Shown piece by piece: positions 4,804 through 7,839 of a DNA stretch of 7,839 nt. The notes below the pieces were generated by a model that was not told where the DNA came from, did no database searches, and worked only from the letters and a program-made list of their open reading frames with translations. The DNA comes from an uncultured Coprococcus sp. (lineage in GTDB: Bacteria; Bacillota; Clostridia; Lachnospirales; Lachnospiraceae). The stretch's first letter is position 1. Each line of letters begins with the position of its first letter. Location of the stretch: assembly GCA_900548315.1 (NCBI GenBank), contig URJU01000101.1, positions 1 to 7,839 on the forward strand, written 5' to 3'. The translations under genes were made by a program, and so were the position numbers.

Positions 4804-5997
4804 ATGACAAAAAAAGATGTACTTGAGATCAGGCACCAATTTGCCCCATCCACATGTTCTATCAGTAAGATCTGCGGATGCTATGTGGACGGTGACAACA
4901 AAAAGGTTGCAACTATAAAAGAACAGTTCCTCACCATGCCAGAGGAAGAGACATTCAAATATTTTGAGATATTTAAGAAAACCCTTTCCGGAAGCATAGG
5001 AAAGAATCTGGTGACAATGCCATTTCCAACCTCACAGGAGTTTGATGGCGGCACCCAGGAATTTCTCAACAGACTGAGAAAAAGTAATCTTGAGGACGAT
5101 GCGCTTATAGATGAATTCTATGATAAGGTCATCGAAAACTACGACTATACAGGTAACTATCTTATCCTGTTGATACATGATACATATGATGTCCCCGGCA
5201 AGACTACGGATGGAATCATGATGGATGACGCCTCTGACGAGGTATATGAATATATCATGTGTTCAATATGCCATGTCAATCGTTCCAAAGCAGGGCTAAG
5301 CTACTACGACATGGACAGCACATTCCACAACAGGGTTCGCGACTGGGTGGTCGATATGCCTGACATCGGGTTCCTGTTCCCGGCATTTATAGACAGGGGC
5401 ACTGACATCCACAATGTCCTGTATTACACCAAGAAACCTGAGGAGCTTCACGACAGTTTCATCAGCAATCTGCTCGGAACTTCACTGCCTATAACGGCAA
5501 GTGAGCAGAAGGATGTATTTCAGGAGATCGTCACTGAGACTCTCGGTGATGACTGCAGCTATGAGATGGTGAAAACCATTCATGACAATCTCAATGAGAT
5601 GATCGAGCAGCAAAAGGACAACCCTGAGCCTCTCACACTCTCAAAGAACACTATAAAGAATCTTCTTACAGAAAGCGGGGTTTCAGATGACAAGATGGCA
5701 GACTTTGACGCCCACTACGAGAAGGTAACCGCTGCGGCAGCACCGCCTGAACAGACATCTGAGAACCCTGAGGATGAACCAGCCATAGTTGTACCACGTG
5801 AGAAGTCAGCCGTCATGTACGCGGCAAATGTTGCAAACACTAAGACCTTTGAGGTGAAGACTCCGGATGTTGTCATCAAGGTAAATCCAGAGCGCACGGA
5901 TCTCGTGGAGACCATGGAGATCGATGGACGAAAGTGTATCGTCATCCAGATATCCGATCAGGTTGAGGTGAACGGAATACCGATCAATAACAACTAG
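4804..5997 (+). CDS. DUF4317 domain-containing protein
   Basis: This 397-residue protein matches, from memory of the family, the conserved DUF4317 pattern. Recognisable parts are an N-terminus MTKKDVLEIRHQF followed by ICGCYVDG, FKKTLSGSIGKNL, GGTQEFL, YDYTGNYLILLIHD and YDVPG, the block DASDEVYEYIMCSICHVNRSK, RDWVVDMPDIGFLFPAF, and TDIHNVLYYTKKPEELH. The C-terminus after about residue 315 is a variable acidic/proline-rich linker, then a small beta-rich tail ending in VEVNGIPINNN. No signal peptide or membrane segment is visible, so it is probably cytoplasmic. The biochemical role of the family is unknown to me. ATG at 4804 is chosen because GGAG (4792-4795) sits eight bases upstream and the -10 box lies inside the alternative TTG extension. 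It is transcribed alone, divergently from the two-component system, and ends at a strong terminator. Confidence 0.9.
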   Translation: MTKKDVLEIRHQFAPSTCSISKICGCYVDGDNKKVATIKEQFLTMPEEETFKYFEIFKKTLSGSIGKNLVTMPFPTSQEFDGGTQEFLNRLRKSNLEDDALIDEFYDKVIENYDYTGNYLILLIHDTYDVPGKTTDGIMMDDASDEVYEYIMCSICHVNRSKAGLSYYDMDSTFHNRVRDWVVDMPDIGFLFPAFIDRGTDIHNVLYYTKKPEELHDSFISNLLGTSLPITASEQKDVFQEIVTETLGDDCSYEMVKTIHDNLNEMIEQQKDNPEPLTLSKNTIKNLLTESGVSDDKMADFDAHYEKVTAAAAPPEQTSENPEDEPAIVVPREKSAVMYAANVANTKTFEVKTPDVVIKVNPERTDLVETMEIDGRKCIVIQISDQVEVNGIPINNN

Positions 5998-6007
5998 CAG
6001 TTGAACC

Positions 6008-6039
6008 AAAACGGGAACTGTTCTCACAGTTCCCGTTTT
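6008..6039 (+). terminator. Rho-independent terminator after the DUF4317 gene
   Basis: A 13-bp perfect stem is formed by AAAACGGGAACTG (6008-6020) and CAGTTCCCGTTTT (6027-6039) around a six-base loop. It starts 11 bases after the stop codon and ends in TTTT. Because the stem begins with AAAA it also ends in TTTT on the minus strand, so it may serve the convergent CorA gene, which ends 119 bases away and shows no closer terminator. Confidence 0.9.
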
Positions 6040-6158
6040 CATAAAAACTTAAATACAATAATGCATTTATACATGTATACTATTTTCAAAGCTATATGCC
6101 GGCATTCCAACACATTCTATTCCTGTTTATCAATCTCTTAGCGTTTGAGCAGATTTTT

Positions 6159-7106
6159 CTACTGCTTGAGCATCTTCTTTTTCTTCAATATCAAAGCTAT
6201 CACAATACTTATAACAAGTATTATACCGCACACTATCTCAAACCCATACGGTACATTGGCAAACGGCATCCACTTCGTGCCCACATTCATTCCATACACA
6301 CCCGATATGACTGTAGGAACAGCCATGACAATGGTTATGGCTGCGAGAAACTTCATAGCATTGTTCAATCTGTTGTTGATGATCGTGGTCATGAGCTCCC
6401 TAGTACCACTTATGATGTCTCGATATATCTGTGTCATCTCTATAGCCTGCTTATTCTCCACCAAAACATCGTCAAGCAATTCCTTATCCTCCGGATACTG
6501 CTTGATCCTGCCATATCTGGTCAGCTTGTCGAGAACTACCCCATTTGCCCTCAGCGATGTAGCGAAGTATACAAGGTTGGACTCCAGCTCATGAAGATCT
6601 ATGAGATCTGTATCCTCAGTCTCATCCTGGATGCGCTGCTCTATGAGCGTTCTCCTTCTGTCCATGACTCTCAGATAATACTGGTATGTTGTACAGTTTC
6701 TGTAGAGTATCTGATACATGAACCTCATCCTCTTCTTGGTACTGAATTCTCTCACCTTGCCTTCCATGAACGCCTCAAGCACAGGTGTCTCCTCAGCACA
6801 TATGGTGATGATACAGTCTGCAACAAGTATGATACCAAGAGGGATTGTGGTGTATGCCTCTCTCTCATTTCTTATCTCTATAGAAGGGATATCCACGATT
6901 ATCAGTGTGTAGTTGTCCTCCACCTGAACACGCGAGCTCTCCTCATCATCCAGGGCGGCTCTTACATCCGCCAGATCTATCTCAAATCTCTCGGCTATGC
7001 TCTTGCTCTCATCTATGGTCGGTTTCGTCATCACTATCCAGGCTCCAGGACCATATTCCTGTATTTCACTCAAAATTCTGTCATCTGTTCTGTACAGTGT
7101 GATCAT
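6159..7106 (-). CDS. CorA-family magnesium/divalent cation transporter
   Basis: The protein has 315 residues from the ATG at 7106. The long cytoplasmic N-terminal domain (1 to about 250) has the alpha/beta and long-helix composition of CorA channels. Two C-terminal TM segments follow (about 252-272 and 289-308), joined by a short periplasmic loop. The diagnostic GMN motif sits at the end of TM1 in GVYGMNVG (272-274), and the C-terminus is lysine-rich (KKKKMLKQ). CorA proteins form pentameric Mg2+ (sometimes Co2+/Ni2+) channels in the cytoplasmic membrane. The start at 7106 is preferred over the in-frame ATG at 7127. AGGAGG (7115-7120) lies eight bases before 7106, while 7127 has only a distant TGAGG and lies upstream of the predicted transcription start. 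The gene stands alone, convergent with DUF4317. It lacks a signature that would fix its ion. Confidence 0.94.
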   Translation of the reverse strand: MITLYRTDDRILSEIQEYGPGAWIVMTKPTIDESKSIAERFEIDLADVRAALDDEESSRVQVEDNYTLIIVDIPSIEIRNEREAYTTIPLGIILVADCIITICAEETPVLEAFMEGKVREFSTKKRMRFMYQILYRNCTTYQYYLRVMDRRRTLIEQRIQDETEDTDLIDLHELESNLVYFATSLRANGVVLDKLTRYGRIKQYPEDKELLDDVLVENKQAIEMTQIYRDIISGTRELMTTIINNRLNNAMKFLAAITIVMAVPTVISGVYGMNVGTKWMPFANVPYGFEIVCGIILVISIVIALILKKKKMLKQ

Positions 7107-7114
7107 TTCCTGCG

Positions 7115-7120
7115 CCTCCT
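7115..7120 (-). promoter_or_regulatory. RBS deciding the CorA start at 7106
   Basis: AGGAGG on the minus strand lies eight bases before the ATG at 7106 and inside the longer reading from 7127, which makes 7106 the likely start. Confidence 0.8.
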
Positions 7121-7129
7121 GCCACATAG

Positions 7130-7138
7130 ATTACAGCA
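7130..7138 (-). promoter_or_regulatory. Possible extended -10 promoter of the CorA gene
   Basis: On the minus strand TGC-TGTAAT (-10 TGTAAT at 7130-7135) resembles an extended -10. No convincing -35 is found. A start near 7123 leaves a short leader of about 17 bases to the ATG at 7106. A terminator for the upstream symporter gene at 7177-7219 means the CorA gene needs its own promoter in this gap. Confidence 0.35.
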
Positions 7139-7176
7139 TGCCTCAAATGCACAATACCGCTTGATAATATTAACAT

Positions 7177-7219
7177 AAAAAACACGGCCTTTCAACAAAG
7201 TTTTGTGTAAAGACCGTGT
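7177..7219 (-). terminator. Rho-independent terminator after the symporter gene
   Basis: On the minus strand the stem ACACGGTCTTT (7219-7209) pairs with AAAGGCCGTGT (7192-7182), with one G-U pair. The loop can form a further small stem ACAAA/TTTGT. A T-run (7181-7177) follows directly. It begins about 10 bases after the symporter stop and separates that gene from the CorA gene. Confidence 0.88.
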
Positions 7220-7229
7220 AATATCTATG

Positions 7230-7839
7230 TTAGTCAAGAGCCTTTCTGTGGGCTACTGTAACCGTCTCCTCGTAGCATGAGAAGGCATCCTCGACCTTCT
7301 TTTGGTCAGGTTTCTTTGTGAACAAGCTCACAATAGGAACTATGATGAGACCGCCCACCATTGCAACCGCACCGCAGTTGATAGGTGACTGCATCACTGA
7401 TGGGAATTTGAACAATCCCCATGTATTGCTTATAAAGTTCAGCGTCATGATTCCTGTTCCCCATACAAAACATGTCCAACACGCTGCAACTGTTGTCTTC
7501 TTCCAGTATAAACCATAAAGGAACGGAGCAAGGAACGCACCTGCTATAGCCCCCCATGAAACACCCATGAGCTGTGCTATGAATGTGATCCTGCTTGAAT
7601 ACTGCACGATGGCTATAACAGCCGATACGGCAACGAACATAACAAGCATGATCCTCATGACAAATATCTGTTTCTTCTCATCCATCTTAGGAGCAATGAC
7701 CGGCTTTATAAAGTCGATGGTGAGCGTTGAGCTGGATGTAAGGACCAACGAAGAAAGTGTGGACATAGATGCCGAGAGCACCAGGATGACCACAAGTCCC
7801 ATAAGGGCTGCAGGAAGTTTCTCAAGCAGATGTGGAATG
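7230..7839 (-). CDS. Sodium:solute symporter (SSS family), C-terminal part, truncated by window edge
   Basis: About 203 C-terminal codons are in the window; the frame stays open to base 7839, so the internal ATG at 7802 is not the start. The visible part begins IPHLLEKLPAALMGLVV and continues with LSASMSTLSS, the SSS-family helix (TM8 in PutP-like proteins) whose Ser/Thr residues help hold the second sodium ion. Four more TM segments follow at roughly 7630-7560, 7550-7495, 7500-7430 and 7380-7310. A charged cytoplasmic tail (KKPDQKKVEDAF...) ends the protein. These proteins import a solute with Na+; the solute (amino acid, vitamin, sugar or carboxylate) cannot be told from this part. A clear terminator follows the stop. 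Confidence 0.9.
   Translation of the reverse strand, partial: IPHLLEKLPAALMGLVVILVLSASMSTLSSLVLTSSSTLTIDFIKPVIAPKMDEKKQIFVMRIMLVMFVAVSAVIAIVQYSSRITFIAQLMGVSWGAIAGAFLAPFLYGLYWKKTTVAACWTCFVWGTGIMTLNFISNTWGLFKFPSVMQSPINCGAVAMVGGLIIVPIVSLFTKKPDQKKVEDAFSCYEETVTVAHRKALD

Noticed and set aside
7107..7127. ATG at 7127 as the CorA start
   Set aside because: It contains the AGGAGG that serves ATG 7106 and lies upstream of the predicted transcription start; no good RBS precedes it.
6096..7178. Long plus-strand open frame opposite the CorA gene
   Set aside because: It is antisense to a clearly recognisable CorA gene; its Ser/Leu/His/Tyr/Cys-rich translation shows no domain and it has no RBS.
7230..7802. 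ATG at 7802 as the symporter start
   Set aside because: The frame stays open to the window edge and the upstream codons (IPHLLEKLPAAL) fit the family, so it is an internal Met of a truncated gene.
1..7839. CRISPR array, transposon, phage or toxin-antitoxin locus
   Set aside because: No regularly spaced long repeats, transposase, terminal inverted repeats or toxin-like gene pair could be seen on either strand.

Overview
The window looks like an ordinary chromosomal segment of a low-to-moderate GC Gram-positive Clostridia bacterium, most likely a Lachnospiraceae-type gut anaerobe. The reasons are strong AGGAGG ribosome binding sites, Clostridia-style promoters, a DUF4317 protein (a family I associate with Firmicutes), an OmpR/VanS-like two-component pair with a Clostridia-type kinase, and a Cys-rich membrane protein resembling those encoded beside feoB. 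I see no phage, transposon, CRISPR array or plasmid gene. The species call is inference; no search was run.

Layout. (1) 1-239, minus strand: two tandem tRNA-Gly(GCC) genes 200 bp apart, the first cut by the window edge, each with its own promoter and a conserved A/T-rich upstream tract. (2) 353-1217, minus: a two-gene unit made of a highly unusual, histidine-free, cysteine-rich Fur-family regulator and a small membrane-anchored heavy-metal-associated (HMA) protein. The promoter carries nested inverted repeats that are good operator candidates. (3) 1433-4542, minus: an OmpR-type response regulator and an 806-residue, six-TM histidine kinase that overlap by one base. A leader holds a 14-codon ORF with a nine-base Shine-Dalgarno sequence and three stem-loops. 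(4) 4804-5997, plus: a DUF4317 protein transcribed divergently from the two-component system, ending at a strong hairpin terminator. (5) 6159-7106, minus: a CorA-type divalent cation transporter. (6) 7230 to the window end, minus: the C-terminal part of a sodium:solute symporter with its own terminator.

How they work together. The Fur-like gene and HMA gene probably form a small metal- or thiol-responsive module. The ligand is unlikely to be iron held in the usual His-rich site, because the regulator has no histidine at all. The kinase and regulator form a self-contained signalling operon; the kinase has a large acidic extracellular domain with one EF-hand/dockerin-like loop, so a calcium- or cation-linked input is possible. 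The CorA and symporter genes are independent housekeeping transport genes separated by a terminator. The least ordinary parts are the Fur/HMA module with its promoter and the leader of the two-component operon.
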